A stretch of DNA of 64,000 bases from assembly GCA_937944485.1 (NCBI GenBank), contig CALDYU010000007.1:1-64000 (forward strand), written 5' to 3'. The DNA comes from an uncultured Flavobacteriaceae bacterium (lineage in GTDB: Bacteria > Bacteroidota > Bacteroidia > Flavobacteriales > Flavobacteriaceae). Positions 25,791 through 34,980 of the stretch are shown in pieces. A program made the position numbers and the translations under genes. The notes under the pieces are model-generated. The model saw only the letters and a program-made list of their open reading frames with translations. It had not been told where the DNA came from and did not search any database. Positions within the stretch are counted from its first letter, which is position 1; each line of letters begins with the position of its first letter.

Positions 25791-26819
25791 TTAATCCAAA
25801 ACAAGTTTTTCAAACCCTGGTGTCATAAATTCTTGGGTCGTTCCATTTTGATCAAGATAAATGATATAAGCATCTAATTCTGGTTGGTTCTTTAGCAGTT
25901 CTTTGACCGTATCTAAATCCATCGACATAAAAGCCGTGGCATAGGCATCTGCTTTAGCGCAAGTATTCGCCAAAACATTCGCACCTAAGGTGGCACCATT
26001 CTCTGTGAAACCAGTTTTTGGGTTTATTGTATGTACATATTTCTTACTGGTAATACTATCAATTCTGAATTTTCTATAGTTACCAGAAGATGCCATCGCT
26101 TTATTTTTCAAACGGATAGCCAGTTTTGCACCCGCCGCCTGCGGGTCCTGAATTTGTACACCCCAAGACCTTTGGCCATGTATATTTTCTCCTTTAGCAA
26201 CAAGCTCCCCCCCTACTTCTAAGAGATAATTATCAATACCTTTTTGATTCAATAATGTAGCAAGTCTATCGATGGCATAACCCTTCGCTATTGCGTTAAA
26301 ATCAAACTGAATATTAGCATGCTCTTTTTCAATACGGTTATCAGGAGTTAATGCGACCTTATCAAATCCTACATATTGCATTAAGCTATCTACACGAGCA
26401 CTATCTAAAGTAATTTGCTTCCCCGGACCAAAACCCCATGCATTTACCAAAGTTCCCACGGTTGGGTCAAAATAACCACTAGTTTTCTCGTAAACTTCTT
26501 TAGAAAGTTGAAACACTTCTTGAAACATCTGATCAACTACAATTTCTGTATTCCCATTATTAATTTTCGAAATATCTGAATTGGGCATATAAGTCGACAT
26601 AGATTGATTCACAGCGACAATTACAGAATCTATTTCATTTTGGTAATCTAGTTCACGTGTTGATATATAAATAAGGCTATAGGAAGTACCGAAGGCTGGG
26701 CCTACATTTTGGTTTTTAAATACTTGCGGCTCTTTAGGACGACAGTCAACAAACACTAGGCTAAAACAAGAAATAAAGAAAAGTAGGCTCGAAAGTCGTC
26801 TAAATTTTAACCAATCCAT
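25791..26819 (-). CDS. apbE: FAD:protein FMN transferase (ApbE)
   Basis: About 343 residues from the second of two adjacent ATGs (26822 or 26819). A hydrophobic leader (SSLLFFISCFSLVF) suggests periplasmic export, perhaps as a lipoprotein. ApbE features are visible: FGTSYSLIYIST near the start, DFNAIAKGYAIDRLA, YLLEVGGELVAKG and the C-terminal HTINPKTG and AYATAFM segments that bind FAD and metal. It attaches FMN to threonines of Na+-NQR subunits NqrB and NqrC, whose genes lie just upstream on the same strand. Overlaps the 3' end of the 120-residue gene. Confidence 0.93.
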   Translation of the reverse strand: MDWLKFRRLSSLLFFISCFSLVFVDCRPKEPQVFKNQNVGPAFGTSYSLIYISTRELDYQNEIDSVIVAVNQSMSTYMPNSDISKINNGNTEIVVDQMFQEVFQLSKEVYEKTSGYFDPTVGTLVNAWGFGPGKQITLDSARVDSLMQYVGFDKVALTPDNRIEKEHANIQFDFNAIAKGYAIDRLATLLNQKGIDNYLLEVGGELVAKGENIHGQRSWGVQIQDPQAAGAKLAIRLKNKAMASSGNYRKFRIDSITSKKYVHTINPKTGFTENGATLGANVLANTCAKADAYATAFMSMDLDTVKELLKNQPELDAYIIYLDQNGTTQEFMTPGFEKLVLD

Positions 26820-27162
26820 CATAATCAACAATATATTCTTCATTCAAATACACGGGTAACTTATAATCGGAAGCGTTTACCAAACCCACTCCCGCATAAA
26901 AAGTTTCTGCTTCAAATTTTAAAGCATGATCTCGCATTTTATTCAAATCTGCCCTAAAGAACTCAATATCTTTCGGATCACCAGGATATTCAATACTCTT
27001 TACCACAACAAAACGCATCTTCTTGTTCTTGGTGCAAACAAACTGCGGATTTTTCCTCAAGGCACTATTAACAGCTAAAAACTCAAAGCCTTCGGCTTCT
27101 AGTTGTTTGCCAACAATATTCATTGCTAAATTATGTAGTTCTTGTTCTGTTAAAGCTTGCAT
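26800..27162 (-). CDS. Conserved 120-residue protein of the nqr-apbE locus
   Basis: 120 residues, no signal peptide or membrane helix. Segments are LEAEGFEFLAVNSAL, MRFVVVKSIEYPGDP and a C-terminal LNEEYIVDYDGLVKI. Relatives in flavobacteria sit at the same place and are sometimes labelled NqrF-like, but the iron-sulfur, FAD and NADH motifs of NqrF are all absent, so that label would be wrong. The fold is unknown to me. Its 3' end overlaps the start of apbE by about 20 bp, so they are cotranscribed. A role in flavinylation or NQR assembly is a guess from position only. Confidence 0.78.
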   Translation of the reverse strand: MQALTEQELHNLAMNIVGKQLEAEGFEFLAVNSALRKNPQFVCTKNKKMRFVVVKSIEYPGDPKDIEFFRADLNKMRDHALKFEAETFYAGVGLVNASDYKLPVYLNEEYIVDYDGLVKI

Positions 27163-27208
27163 ATAAACTTTTTATTATCGCTTCTAATGTTTTGGTAAAT
27201 TACTATTC

Positions 27209-27236
27209 AAAAAAACCGATAGTTCGCTATCGGTTT
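27209..27236 (-). terminator. Intrinsic terminator after nqrF
   Basis: Perfect 10-bp stem (27213-27222 with 27227-27236) with a 4-nt loop, followed on the minus strand by seven T. It separates nqrABCDEF from the 120-residue gene and apbE. Confidence 0.9.
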
Positions 27237-27284
27237 ATACTTTCATTATGGTACACTTAAAGTGTATTATATACACTAAAGAAC

Positions 27285-28592
27285 TTATCCGCCAAAATCA
27301 TCAAAACGGATGTGCTCATCAGGTATTCCAAAATCTTCTCCCATTTTTTGCACGGCTTGGTTCATTAATGGAGGGCCACAGAAATATAATTCGATATCTT
27401 CAGGTGACTCATGATGATTCAAATAGTTATCTATAACACAATTGTGTATAAAACCTACAAAACCGTCTCCAGGCGCATCTATATTCTCTTTAACTTTCCA
27501 ATTATCCTCCTCCATAGGCTCAGAAAGTGCTAAGTAGAACTTGAAGTTCGGAAAATCTTTTTCTAACTGATAAAAGTGATCTAGGTAAAATAACTCTCGC
27601 TTCGAACGCCCACCGTACCAATACGTTACTTTTCTATTGGTTTTCAATGTTTTGAACAGGTGATATAAATGCGAACGCATGGGAGCCATTCCTGCTCCAC
27701 CACCCACATATAACATTTCAGATTCAGATTCGTTGATAAAGAATTCCCCGTAAGGCCCAGAAATGATCACGTCATCGCCGGGTTTCAAACCAAATATATA
27801 CGAAGAAGCAATACCTGGATTTACATCCATCCATCCATTCTTAGAACGATCCCATGGCGGTGTAGCGATACGCACATTCAACATTATCTCTCTTCCTTCC
27901 GCAGGAAAAGAAGCCATGGAATAAGCGCGTTCAACCGTCTCAGGATTCTTCATTACCAAAGGCCAGAGATTAAACTTGTCCCATTCTGTTTGAAATTTAT
28001 CAGGCGACTCATGTTCTTCTGGGTGCGCCGTAATATCCATATCAGCGAATTTCACTTCACATTGCGGAATTTCGATTTGAATATAACCTCCAGCTTTATA
28101 GCCCATATCTTCAGGAATCTCTACAACAAACTCCTTGATAAAAGAGGCTACATTATAGTTACGAACAACTTTTGCAGGCCATTTTTTGATGCCGAATACT
28201 TCTTCAGGAATGGTAATTTCCATATCCTGTTTTACTTTCACCTGGCAGGCTAAACGGGCTCCGTGGTTCAATTCTTTTTTAGAGAAGTGTGGGGTTTCAG
28301 TTGGAAGTGCTTCACCGCCACCAGACAATACATGGCATTCACATTGAATGCATGTTCCACCCCCACCACAAGCCGAAGGCAAGAATACTTTTTGATTTCC
28401 TAAAGTAGTTAATAGCGAACTACCAGAAGCCACTTCTATTTTCTTTTCTCCATTAATGGTAACTGTTACTGGACCTGATGGGGATAGCTTTTGCTTTGTA
28501 AACAACAATAAGGCTACCAATGCCATCAATAGAATTAAAAAAGCAACAACAGTTATTGTAATAGTACCAAGTGTACTTGCAGCTAAAATCAT
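27285..28592 (-). CDS. nqrF: Na+-translocating NADH:quinone reductase subunit F
   Basis: 435 residues. One N-terminal membrane helix (about 11-32), a 2Fe-2S ferredoxin domain with Cys75, Cys81, Cys84 and Cys116 (SACGGGGTCIQCECH, LACQV), then an FNR-like FAD domain (RAYSMAS) and an NADH domain (YVGGGAGMAPMRS, YFCGPPLMNQA). It oxidises NADH and passes electrons into the NQR complex. Last gene of the nqrABCDEF operon; starts 2 bp after nqrE. A terminator follows. Confidence 0.97.
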   Translation of the reverse strand: MILAASTLGTITITVVAFLILLMALVALLLFTKQKLSPSGPVTVTINGEKKIEVASGSSLLTTLGNQKVFLPSACGGGGTCIQCECHVLSGGGEALPTETPHFSKKELNHGARLACQVKVKQDMEITIPEEVFGIKKWPAKVVRNYNVASFIKEFVVEIPEDMGYKAGGYIQIEIPQCEVKFADMDITAHPEEHESPDKFQTEWDKFNLWPLVMKNPETVERAYSMASFPAEGREIMLNVRIATPPWDRSKNGWMDVNPGIASSYIFGLKPGDDVIISGPYGEFFINESESEMLYVGGGAGMAPMRSHLYHLFKTLKTNRKVTYWYGGRSKRELFYLDHFYQLEKDFPNFKFYLALSEPMEEDNWKVKENIDAPGDGFVGFIHNCVIDNYLNHHESPEDIELYFCGPPLMNQAVQKMGEDFGIPDEHIRFDDFGG

Positions 28593-28594
28593 GC

Positions 28595-29335
28595 TTATTT
28601 CTTTGTTATATCGTTATAAGAGATTTCTTTTTCATCTACCTCTTCTTTCTTTTCAATTTTTTCTTCTTCAATGGTTTGAACTGTAGTTTTTTCTACCTCA
28701 GCTGGTGCCTCGTCACCCCCTGTCAACATACCTCCAAAGCTTTGAAAACCAATACCCATCAATCCGGTAATAATAAATGTAATTCCCAAACCTCTTAAAG
28801 GGGCTGGAACATTTGAATATCGAATCTTTTCGCGTATTGCTGCAATCGCTAAAATCGCTAAGAACCAGCCTATACCTGAACTTACGCCGTAATTCAATGC
28901 CAAGCCGAGTGTTTCAATTTCTCTGGCTTGCATAAATAAAGAACCTCCTAAAATTGCACAGTTTACAGCAATAAGTGGTAAAAATATACCTAATGAATTG
29001 TATAGCGAAGGTGAAAACTTCTCTACCACGATCTCAACCAACTGCACCATGGTCGCGATAGTTGCTATAAAAAGAATGAAGGATAAGAATCCAAGGTTGT
29101 AGTCGGCATACTCCTCTCCCAACCAAACCAAGGCACCATCTTGTAATAAATACTTATCTAATAACCAGTTTAAAGGAACAGTTACAGCCAATACAAAAAT
29201 AACGGCTGCACCCAAACCTACGGCAGTAGCCACCTTTTTAGAAACTGCTAAATAGGAACACATTCCCAAGAACACGGCAAATACCATGTTGTCAATGAAA
29301 ATGGACTTAAAAAATAATTCTACATGTTCTAACAT
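28595..29335 (-). CDS. nqrE: Na+-translocating NADH:quinone reductase subunit E
   Basis: 246 residues with six predicted membrane helices in the first 200. Family segments are FKSIFIDNMVFAVFLGMC, PLIAVNCAILGGSLF and FITTGLMGIGFQSFGG-like text at about 185-205. The last 42 residues are a charged Glu/Lys tail (EKTTVQTIEEEKIEKKEEV), beyond the usual length of about 200. NqrE and NqrD together hold the membrane iron centre. Separated from nqrD by 133 bp that contain inverted heptad arrays, although the other nqr genes are 1-2 bp apart. Confidence 0.96.
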   Translation of the reverse strand: MLEHVELFFKSIFIDNMVFAVFLGMCSYLAVSKKVATAVGLGAAVIFVLAVTVPLNWLLDKYLLQDGALVWLGEEYADYNLGFLSFILFIATIATMVQLVEIVVEKFSPSLYNSLGIFLPLIAVNCAILGGSLFMQAREIETLGLALNYGVSSGIGWFLAILAIAAIREKIRYSNVPAPLRGLGITFIITGLMGIGFQSFGGMLTGGDEAPAEVEKTTVQTIEEEKIEKKEEVDEKEISYNDITKK

Positions 29336-29353
29336 AATCTTTAAATAAGTATT

Positions 29354-29465
29354 CAGTAATCAGTGTTCAGTAAACAGTTTTTAAACAGCTTCTTACTTAT
29401 TCGTTTTTGGCGCTAATTTTTTATATACTTTTTTATGCTCACTGCCAACTGGACATTGAACACTA
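29354..29465. repeat. Element bounded by inverted CAGTnnn heptad arrays, between nqrE and nqrD
   Basis: Four CAGT cores start at 29354, 29361, 29368 and 29375, exactly 7 bp apart. The inverted array has ACTG at 29441 and 29448, ATTG at 29455 and ACTA at 29462, again exactly 7 bp apart. The 62 bp between hold no ORF. TATT flanks both sides (29350-29353 and 29466-29469), a possible target duplication. It looks like a small non-coding mobile element dropped into the operon. Confidence 0.7.
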
Positions 29466-29468
29466 TAT

Positions 29469-30116
29469 TTAGTTTTCTTCTACTAATGCAGGGTTTTTTG
29501 AACGTTGTACCCAAATGATAATACCTACCACAATCAATGCTGCTGGTGGAATGATCATAAAACCATTGTTTTCATAACCTGTGGCATACAATCCTGTTTT
29601 TGCAATAGAATCACCTAATACTGAATACCCTAAAAGGGTTCCAGAACCTAAAAGCTCTCTAAAAAACCCAACGATAATCAAGATAACTCCATAGCCCAAT
29701 GCATTTCCAATTCCATCAAGAAACGATTTCCAAGGCCCGTTCGCTAGAGCAAAAGCTTCAAAACGACCCATGATAATACAATTGGTAATTATCAACCCTA
29801 TAAATGCACCAAGTTTTTGGCTTAATTCATATGAAAAAGCTTTTAATACTTGATCTACCATAATAACTAAGGTAGCGACAACAATTAACTGAACGATAAT
29901 ACGAATTTTAGAGGGTATGATATTTCGCATCAACGAAATCACAACATTACCTACACCCAAAACGAAAACTACCGCCACCGACATTACAATTGAAGCTTCA
30001 AGTTCGGCTGTAATTGCCAAAGCGGAACATATACCTAAAACTTGAATAGTAATAGGATTATTATCTGCCAGAGGATCAAGAATCAGATTGGCATCTTTTT
30101 TTGAAAGTAGTCCCAT
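29469..30116 (-). CDS. nqrD: Na+-translocating NADH:quinone reductase subunit D
   Basis: 215 residues with about six membrane helices. Segments include NPITIQVLGICSALAITAEL, IIVQLIVVATLVIMVDQVLK and FIGLIITNCIIMGRFEAFA, which carries the conserved NC of the membrane iron site. It pairs with NqrE in the membrane core of the sodium pump. Starts 1 bp after nqrC. The heptad-array element lies just after its stop and separates it from nqrE. Confidence 0.96.
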   Translation of the reverse strand: MGLLSKKDANLILDPLADNNPITIQVLGICSALAITAELEASIVMSVAVVFVLGVGNVVISLMRNIIPSKIRIIVQLIVVATLVIMVDQVLKAFSYELSQKLGAFIGLIITNCIIMGRFEAFALANGPWKSFLDGIGNALGYGVILIIVGFFRELLGSGTLLGYSVLGDSIAKTGLYATGYENNGFMIIPPAALIVVGIIIWVQRSKNPALVEEN

Positions 30117-30117
30117 A

Positions 30118-30870
30118 TTATTTTAATCTAATCGTTTCTAAATAAGGTTTGTATAAATTGATACTTTCTTTTATCATCGCAGCCACACCATTACCTGTAA
30201 TAGTAGCTCCCGCTAAAGCATCTACTTCATTATCGTCTTTTGTTTTATTCAAAGGATCATTATTTCCCTTGGCAACCGCGATACCTTCATAACTAGTTCC
30301 GTTAAGAATAGTTTCTCCTGAAAAATCATCCATGAAATAGCGCATTTTAATATTAGCGCCTAAACCTGGTGTTTCTCCTCTGTGGTCAAAATATACGCCT
30401 TGAACAGTCATCTCATCATCAAGAGCTACAAAGCCCCAAATGGCATCCCACAATCCTTTACCGTACATTGGCAGAATGTAGAACTTTTTGTTGTCCTTCT
30501 CACCAATAAAAACTGGAAGTTTATAAGACTCACCTTTCTTTTTAGCCGCTAATTGCTTTTTCAAATCAATAAGATAGGCTTCCTCATTTGATGAAGTATT
30601 TCCCGCTTCAATGACCAACTGCTCTTTAATATATTTTGAAAACTCACCTTCAACCTCATCAGTAGGTATAAAATTTACGGCACTTGCATCATCTCCATTT
30701 TCGTTAACACCCATGGCGTATAAAATGTTTTGTTGCTTTGCAAAACGCTCATTTTCTTCAATATTTGGTCTTAAATAAGAAGCTAAGAAGGCAAGTATCG
30801 AACCGACTACTACAACCATTACGGCTGCGAAAATTACGGTGTAACTATTTTTATCTGTATTAATCGCCAT
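30118..30870 (-). CDS. nqrC: Na+-translocating NADH:quinone reductase subunit C
   Basis: 250 residues. One N-terminal membrane helix (about 10-30) is followed by a periplasmic FMN-binding domain. The flavinylation motif DALAGATITG places the FMN-carrying residue at Thr223. The PMYGKGLWDAIWG and GETPGLGANI segments are typical. FMN is attached covalently by ApbE, encoded downstream. Starts 2 bp after nqrB. Confidence 0.97.
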   Translation of the reverse strand: MAINTDKNSYTVIFAAVMVVVVGSILAFLASYLRPNIEENERFAKQQNILYAMGVNENGDDASAVNFIPTDEVEGEFSKYIKEQLVIEAGNTSSNEEAYLIDLKKQLAAKKKGESYKLPVFIGEKDNKKFYILPMYGKGLWDAIWGFVALDDEMTVQGVYFDHRGETPGLGANIKMRYFMDDFSGETILNGTSYEGIAVAKGNNDPLNKTKDDNEVDALAGATITGNGVAAMIKESINLYKPYLETIRLK

Positions 30871-30872
30871 AA

Positions 30873-32159
30873 CTAAACTGTTTCTGCTTGAAGTTCTGCT
30901 GCTTTTCCATCCGTATCTTTTGGATGGATAACCGCGTTTTGTAATCGTTTCATTCTACGTTTCACATTTCCACGTAATACATAATGGTCTATGGTGGGTG
31001 CGAAAACATTCATTAATAAAATCGCTAAGAACACCCCTTCTGGATAGGCTGGATTGAAAACTCGGATCATCACCGATAAAAATCCAATCAAGAAACCGTA
31101 AATCCATTTGCCGCGATTGGTTTGCGACCCAGTTACTGGGTCTGTAGCCATATAGACAATACCGAAGGCCAATCCGCCAACTAGTAAATGTTGCCAGAAT
31201 TCGAAACTCATTAAGCCATAGAATTTACTGGTTTCGGTTATCCATCCCATATCAACCACTTGATTGAAAATCAAGCCCATGACCAAAGAACCTAAAACGG
31301 CACTTAACATAATGCGCCAACTTGCTATTTTTGAAAAGATGAGAAACAGACCACCTAAAAGAATAAGTAGCGTTGGTGTTTCGCCTACCGAACCTGGTAT
31401 GAATCCGTAGAACATATCCCAAACATCATATTTCGCTGCCATTTCTGCACCTTTATTCTGTGCTAAATAACCCAATACTGTTTCACCGGAAATGGCATCA
31501 ATATTAGTAGCACCAGCTAAAATAGCTTCAGAACGTTCTCGTGCTTCATAAACCCAAACCTTATCACCGCTCATCCAAGTTGGATATGCGAAGAATAAAA
31601 AAGCACGGATGGTAAGTGCAGGATTTAAAATATTCATGCCTGTTCCTCCAAAAACTTCTTTACCGATAACAACACCAAAAATAACAGCTACAGCCAACAT
31701 CCATAGCGGTGTGTCAATAGGTACAATTAAGGGCACCAAAATACCCGTCACCAAATATCCTTCTTCTACTTCATGCCCCTTGATCACAGCAAAAATAAAT
31801 TCTACTAATAACCCTACGCCATATGAAACAGCCAATAGGGGTAGTATTTTAATAATACCAATCCAAGCATTTTTCCAAGTTAAGAAATGCTCCATTAAAG
31901 AGAATTGTTCTGGAAATCCGTTTAATGCGGAGTAATGCTGATAACCTGCATTAAAAATAGAGAATACTAGTACTGGCACCAATGCCATAATTACCGTATT
32001 CATGGTACGCTTTAAATCATCTGCAGCTCTTACATGCGAACCAGAATGCGTCGTTTCATCAGGTGTGAATAAAAAAGTATGAATAGCATTGAAAGCTGGG
32101 GCCATTTTTTTACCCTTATACTTTTGCTTTATCTCGTGTAATTTTCCTTTCAAGCCCAT
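30873..32159 (-). CDS. nqrB: Na+-translocating NADH:quinone reductase subunit B
   Basis: 428 residues, polytopic, with about ten membrane helices and the conserved GGTGMNILNPALTIRAF loop. The second covalent FMN site is read as DAISGET with Thr227 as the acceptor. NqrB also holds riboflavin and forms much of the sodium path. Starts 1 bp after nqrA and stops 2 bp before nqrC. Confidence 0.97.
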   Translation of the reverse strand: MGLKGKLHEIKQKYKGKKMAPAFNAIHTFLFTPDETTHSGSHVRAADDLKRTMNTVIMALVPVLVFSIFNAGYQHYSALNGFPEQFSLMEHFLTWKNAWIGIIKILPLLAVSYGVGLLVEFIFAVIKGHEVEEGYLVTGILVPLIVPIDTPLWMLAVAVIFGVVIGKEVFGGTGMNILNPALTIRAFLFFAYPTWMSGDKVWVYEARERSEAILAGATNIDAISGETVLGYLAQNKGAEMAAKYDVWDMFYGFIPGSVGETPTLLILLGGLFLIFSKIASWRIMLSAVLGSLVMGLIFNQVVDMGWITETSKFYGLMSFEFWQHLLVGGLAFGIVYMATDPVTGSQTNRGKWIYGFLIGFLSVMIRVFNPAYPEGVFLAILLMNVFAPTIDHYVLRGNVKRRMKRLQNAVIHPKDTDGKAAELQAETV

Positions 32160-32160
32160 C

Positions 32161-33513
32161 TTATCCTATTTCTTTTTGTAATAAATCAAGTCCCTCACGA
32201 ATAATTTGTTGATGCGGCTGCTTCGACACATCAACAAATTCAGTTAATGCAAAGTCTTCCGGTGCCACTTCATATAAGCCTAGTTGTTCCATTTCATCTA
32301 AATCTTTATACATACAAGCTTTTAACAGTTGCATTGGGTAAATATCTAATGGGAAAACTTTTTCAAACTGCCCAGTCAAAACAAAAGCCCGATGTTCCCC
32401 ATTAGTATTCGTATTTAAATCGAACTTCTTTTTGGGCGTCAACCACGAAAAGGTTAATGCTCTGGTGGCAGAAATTTTATTGAAAATTGGTTTATTCCAT
32501 CCGAAGAAATCATAATCATCACCTTCAGGAATCGCCGAAACTGTATTATTATAAAAGCCTAAAAAGCCATCTTGGCTGCTTTTTGAACCGGTTAAGACGT
32601 CACCATTTATTACTCTAAAGTTTTCTCCATGCACCCCACTTCCATATAAAAAAGTAGCAACTTCGGTTCCTATTTTAGTTTTATAATATTTCGGAGCTTT
32701 TACTGAAGAACCAACTAAAGCGATAGTACGCTCAGCATTGAATTTTCCTGTCAGCAAGTATTCTCCCATAATCACCAAATCTTGAGGAGCAATTGTCCAA
32801 ACTAATTCTCCTTTATTGATAGGGTCAATTTTATTGATCTGTGTTCCTACGAGCCCTGCAGGATGCGGACCAGAAACCTTATGTAATTCTATTCCATTTA
32901 ATCCAGAAAGTGGTGAACTCCCTCCTGCACTAACAGAGACATGAACTTTTCCTGGCGTTAACTTCGTCAATGCTGAAATAGCAGCTTGAAGTTCCTTTTC
33001 TTTTCCTTGAAGTACATAATTGTAATCGGCAGCTAATGGTGCTGTATTGTGACCAGAAATAAAAATAGATTTTGGCGTGGTATTCGGGTCGGCAATGACG
33101 TCATAAGGCCTTTGTTTAATAAAAGGCCAACAGCCTGATTGCAACAAAGATGCTTTAATTTCTTTGGCAGTAACCGTATTCAAATCGCTCACGGAATGCT
33201 CAATTTGCTTTTGCGTTTTATCAGCTAATATTTTAAGTGTTAAAATACGTCGTCTTGCGCCTCTTTCAATTTCAATTAATTCTCCGCTTACTGGAGAAAC
33301 GAATAACATATCTTCAATGTTTTTGTTATAAAAAAGAGCTTCACCTGCCTTAACTTCGGCGCCTTTTTTTACTAACATTTTAGGGGTTATTCCATGAAAA
33401 TCATCAAGCTTTAGGGCATATACGTTACTTAAAACAGCTTTCGATGTGGTTTTTTCGGCAGCGCCGACAAGGTTTATATTCAACCCTTTTTTAATACGAA
33501 TGTCTTTAGACAT
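32161..33513 (-). CDS. nqrA: Na+-translocating NADH:quinone reductase subunit A
   Basis: 450 residues, soluble subunit that sits on the cytoplasmic face near the quinone site. The start MSKDIRIKKGLNINLVG, a barrel-sandwich segment (FYNKNIEDMLFVSPVSGEL), and the GPHPAGLVGTQINKI motif identify it. First gene of the nqr operon; a TAAATTTG -7 box at 33548-33555 lies upstream. Divergent from the T9SS plug gene. Confidence 0.97.
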   Translation of the reverse strand: MSKDIRIKKGLNINLVGAAEKTTSKAVLSNVYALKLDDFHGITPKMLVKKGAEVKAGEALFYNKNIEDMLFVSPVSGELIEIERGARRRILTLKILADKTQKQIEHSVSDLNTVTAKEIKASLLQSGCWPFIKQRPYDVIADPNTTPKSIFISGHNTAPLAADYNYVLQGKEKELQAAISALTKLTPGKVHVSVSAGGSSPLSGLNGIELHKVSGPHPAGLVGTQINKIDPINKGELVWTIAPQDLVIMGEYLLTGKFNAERTIALVGSSVKAPKYYKTKIGTEVATFLYGSGVHGENFRVINGDVLTGSKSSQDGFLGFYNNTVSAIPEGDDYDFFGWNKPIFNKISATRALTFSWLTPKKKFDLNTNTNGEHRAFVLTGQFEKVFPLDIYPMQLLKACMYKDLDEMEQLGLYEVAPEDFALTEFVDVSKQPHQQIIREGLDLLQKEIG

Positions 33514-33547
33514 ATTGGAGTAGACCTTAGGTTATCTAAATTTCGTG

Positions 33548-33555
33548 CAAATTTA
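33548..33555 (-). promoter_or_regulatory. -7 promoter box (TAAATTTG) of the nqr operon
   Basis: Matches TAnnTTTG on the minus strand, 35 bp before the nqrA start. Confidence 0.6.
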
Positions 33556-33638
33556 CTATATAAACGATTGTTTTCATAATTATTGCCTATAAATTTAGGC
33601 ATTACAACGAGCTTAATTTTTTAGGTATGCTTTTTGTT

Positions 33639-33646
33639 TACCTTTG
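33639..33646 (+). promoter_or_regulatory. -7 promoter box (TACCTTTG) of the plug gene
   Basis: Matches TAnnTTTG 20 bp before ATG 33666. Confidence 0.65.
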
Positions 33647-33665
33647 TTTTAAAATTTGCTAAATA

Positions 33666-34910
33666 ATGCGCCTCTATTATAAACTTATACTGTTTTTACT
33701 TGTATCACCTTGCCTTTTTGCTCAGGTTCAGGTAGAAGTAAACCCTCCAGAACATATTAAGTCTATTATCTTTAAAGGGCCTACCGAAGATCAGTTTCCT
33801 ATAGTTAGAATTGGCGAACAGATACTACTCGAATTTGATGATTTATTGGCGAATGAACAAGATTACTATTATAAAATAGTACACTGTGATTACGACTGGA
33901 CGCCTTCTCAACTATTAAAATCACAATACTTGAATGGCGTAGATAATCAACGTATTATTGATTACGAAAATAGCTATAACACCTTACAACCTTATTCGAA
34001 TTACAGATTGACAATCCCCAATGAAAATGTACGTTTAAAAGTAAGTGGCAACTATGTTTTAGAAATTTATAATAGCACCTACGAACTGCAATTTTCAAGA
34101 AGGTTTGTAGCCTACAAAGATGTTGTTCAAGTTGGTGCGATTATTAAACGCTCGAGAGATTTTAAATATCTTAACGAAAAACAGGTCGTGCAAATAAAAA
34201 TCAACACGGCAAATGCGCGACTTGTAAATCCGAAAAAAGAAGTTAAAATTGCCATTTTACAAAACCACCATTGGCCAACAACTATTACAGATATTGTACC
34301 GCAGTTTACCCTTGGCAACGAATTAGTGTATAAGTATGATCAAGAAACTAGCTTTTATGGCGGTAATGAATTCTTGAATTTCGATACGAAAGACCTTCGT
34401 GCTCCGACCTCTGAAATCTCACATATTGAATTGGGCGATTTATACAATCATTATTTGTTTAGTGATGTTTATCGCTTTTCAAGACCTTATACCTACTATC
34501 CTGATGCTAACGGTGATTTTGTAGTACGAAGTTTGCAAGGGAGTAATTCTTCTCGAGAAGCGGAATATACCAACTTACACTTTAGCTTACCTTATGCGGA
34601 AGAGCTTGCGCTTGACGAAGTCTTTATATATGGCAAATACAATAATTATACCCTCACGGAAGAAAATAAAATGACCTATAATGAAGATAATGGCATGATG
34701 GAGGCGCGTATTAAATTAAAACAGGGCTTTTACAATTATAAATATGTCATTAAACGCGAAGATGGCGTCGTTGACTTGAATACCGTTTCTGGCAATTTTC
34801 ATTATACAGAGAACAATTACTTGGTTTTAGTTTACTATCGAGATTTCGGTGATCTATATGATAGCATCATCGGTATAGGTTCTGCGAACTCTAGACAAAT
34901 AAGCAACTAA
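33666..34910 (+). CDS. T9SS plug protein (DUF5103)
   Basis: 414 residues with signal peptide (ends CLFAQ). Family segments are VNPPEHIKSIIFKG near the start, YYYKIVHCDYDWTPSQL, NGVDNQRIIDYENS and a long C-terminal beta-rich part with YNNYTLTEENKMTYN. In flavobacteria this family is the plug that closes the SprA translocon of the T9SS on the periplasmic side. It has its own TACCTTTG promoter. Divergent from nqrA. The DUF3667 gene follows by 70 bp. Confidence 0.92.
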   Translation: MRLYYKLILFLLVSPCLFAQVQVEVNPPEHIKSIIFKGPTEDQFPIVRIGEQILLEFDDLLANEQDYYYKIVHCDYDWTPSQLLKSQYLNGVDNQRIIDYENSYNTLQPYSNYRLTIPNENVRLKVSGNYVLEIYNSTYELQFSRRFVAYKDVVQVGAIIKRSRDFKYLNEKQVVQIKINTANARLVNPKKEVKIAILQNHHWPTTITDIVPQFTLGNELVYKYDQETSFYGGNEFLNFDTKDLRAPTSEISHIELGDLYNHYLFSDVYRFSRPYTYYPDANGDFVVRSLQGSNSSREAEYTNLHFSLPYAEELALDEVFIYGKYNNYTLTEENKMTYNEDNGMMEARIKLKQGFYNYKYVIKREDGVVDLNTVSGNFHYTENNYLVLVYYRDFGDLYDSIIGIGSANSRQISN

Positions 34911-34980
34911 AAATCCTAGCCGCTGCGCCTGCGGTGTCATCTTATAGAAATTGTATATTTAGCTATCTTTTATACTTCTG

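Noticed and set aside
26800..27162. Second copy of nqrF
   Set aside because: No cysteine cluster, FAD or NADH motif; the length is 120 instead of about 430 residues.
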